A stretch of 23,502 bases of DNA from Promethearchaeota archaeon (GTDB taxonomy: Archaea > Asgardarchaeota > Lokiarchaeia > Sigynarchaeales > SOKP01): NCBI GenBank assembly GCA_014729315.1, contig WJKD01000390.1:1-23502 (forward strand), read 5' to 3'. Position 1 is the stretch's first letter; the number at the start of each line of letters is the position of its first letter. The notes beneath the pieces are model-generated. The model was not told the DNA's origin. It saw nothing but the letters and a program-made list of their open reading frames with translations, and ran no database searches. Below, one piece after another: positions 22,939-23,502 of the stretch. The position numbers were made by a program, and so were the translations under genes.

Positions 22939-23502
22939 ATGGATAACAATTTAACGGCTCTAGAAAGAATCAATATCGTGTTAGAAGGCGGTGTTCCTGA
23001 TCGAGTTCCAAGTATCTGTCTCGGTCCCGATTTTGAATTTCTAAATCATTTCATGCACTCTCCATACGCACTTACTCAAGAAGATTTAGAACACTTTGCC
23101 AAGGATAGTCTTGTGCCTCATTTTCTTCACACGCAACATTTATTAGCAAAATTTTCTCCGCAAGAAATTTACGATGGGGGATTAAATGCTAAAATCGATT
23201 TATGCTGGGAAGTGCTTTACGGAATACCCCTCAAAAAAGGAGAAGAATCCGATACATTAGTCACTGAAAACGGACAAATCTTTAAATTTGTCGTGAACGA
23301 CGAAGGAATTCCGGCTTATTGGTATATCGGGCCTTCTCTAACTACTAAAGAGAAAATAAAAAAATTCTGGGAAACTCAAAAAGATTTAAGACCAGACAAA
23401 GCGCGATTCAAAATACTCTCTAAAAATCGTAAGAAAATGAAAAAATACGACATTGTAGTGGCACAAGGATTCAACGGTCCGTTTGAAACCTGTGTGTTAG
23501 GA
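22939..23502 (+). CDS. UroD/MtaA-type methyltransferase 3, truncated by window end
   Basis: An ATG at 22939 opens a frame with no stop through the last base (188 codons). The N-terminus shows the UroD-family pattern also found in the two other methyltransferases: a first helix followed by GGVPDRVPSIC, and further on a tryptophan-containing region around residue 114 and the KIKKFWETQKDLRPDK segment, equivalent to the YESWERPDP region of methyltransferase 2. The metal-site motif lies in the missing C-terminal half and cannot be judged. It starts two bases after the small unknown gene. This third copy, about 7.4 kb from the corrinoid cluster, could use the same corrinoid protein or one encoded beyond the window. 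Confidence 0.85.
   Translation, partial: MDNNLTALERINIVLEGGVPDRVPSICLGPDFEFLNHFMHSPYALTQEDLEHFAKDSLVPHFLHTQHLLAKFSPQEIYDGGLNAKIDLCWEVLYGIPLKKGEESDTLVTENGQIFKFVVNDEGIPAYWYIGPSLTTKEKIKKFWETQKDLRPDKARFKILSKNRKKMKKYDIVVAQGFNGPFETCVLG

Noticed and set aside
1..23502. CRISPR array, insertion sequence, tRNA or rRNA genes
   Set aside because: No regularly spaced repeats, transposase motifs with terminal repeats, or cloverleaf/rRNA-like conserved segments were seen on either strand.

Overview
The window is AT-rich (roughly one third G+C), gene-dense DNA and is archaeal. It encodes a transcription factor B, and several genes have TATA-like boxes about 20-30 bases before the start codon, as in archaeal leaderless genes. 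A Rab/Ras-type small GTPase, a HEAT-plus-leucine-rich-repeat protein, several small multi-pass membrane proteins with zinc ribbons and a multi-PAS histidine kinase occur together here, which points to an Asgard archaeon, most likely a Lokiarchaeia-type genome. The lineage is inferred from gene content only.

Layout. Positions 1-166 hold a relatively GC-rich fragment of a coding region cut by the window edge. Two tandem minus-strand membrane proteins with cytosolic C-terminal zinc ribbons follow (319-2190), then a 1061-residue soluble PAS histidine kinase (2397-5582, minus). The kinase is divergent from a CrtI/phytoene-desaturase-like flavoprotein (5768-7321, plus), and the shared intergenic region carries a perfect 20-bp palindrome. 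Next come a small GTPase (7606-8127), two small membrane proteins (8267-9489), a 416-bp gene-poor gap and a TFB paralogue with an unusual zinc ribbon (9906-10841).

The metabolic core is 10885-16301. It holds an MFS transporter (minus), a divergent UroD/MtaA-type methyltransferase, a MtbC-like corrinoid protein, a second UroD-type methyltransferase and a convergent ArsR-type regulator. A third UroD-type methyltransferase starts at 22939, runs off the end, and is preceded with almost no gap by a small uncharacterised protein. This looks like a corrinoid-dependent methyl-transfer (demethylation) system: a methylated substrate enters, methyltransferase I loads the corrinoid, and the methyl group would pass to a pterin/Wood-Ljungdahl carrier encoded elsewhere. 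Between them lie two paralogous 7-TM proteins (16459-18045), a HEAT+LRR protein, and a GlcD/GlcF-type 2-hydroxyacid dehydrogenase pair (19657-22315, minus) that would feed electrons from lactate- or glycolate-like acids into the cell.

Most notable points: (a) the corrinoid methyl-transfer module, whose two complete UroD proteins lack the Cys ligands of the classical MtaA/CmuA zinc site and share His-x-Asp-Gly-Asp instead; (b) palindromes with a common TTAGA/TCTAA half-site in front of both the corrinoid gene and the ArsR regulator gene; (c) an LRR gene whose coding sequence clearly continues upstream of its first usable start codon, implying an AUU start or a frameshift; (d) a TFB with abnormal zinc-ribbon cysteine spacing.
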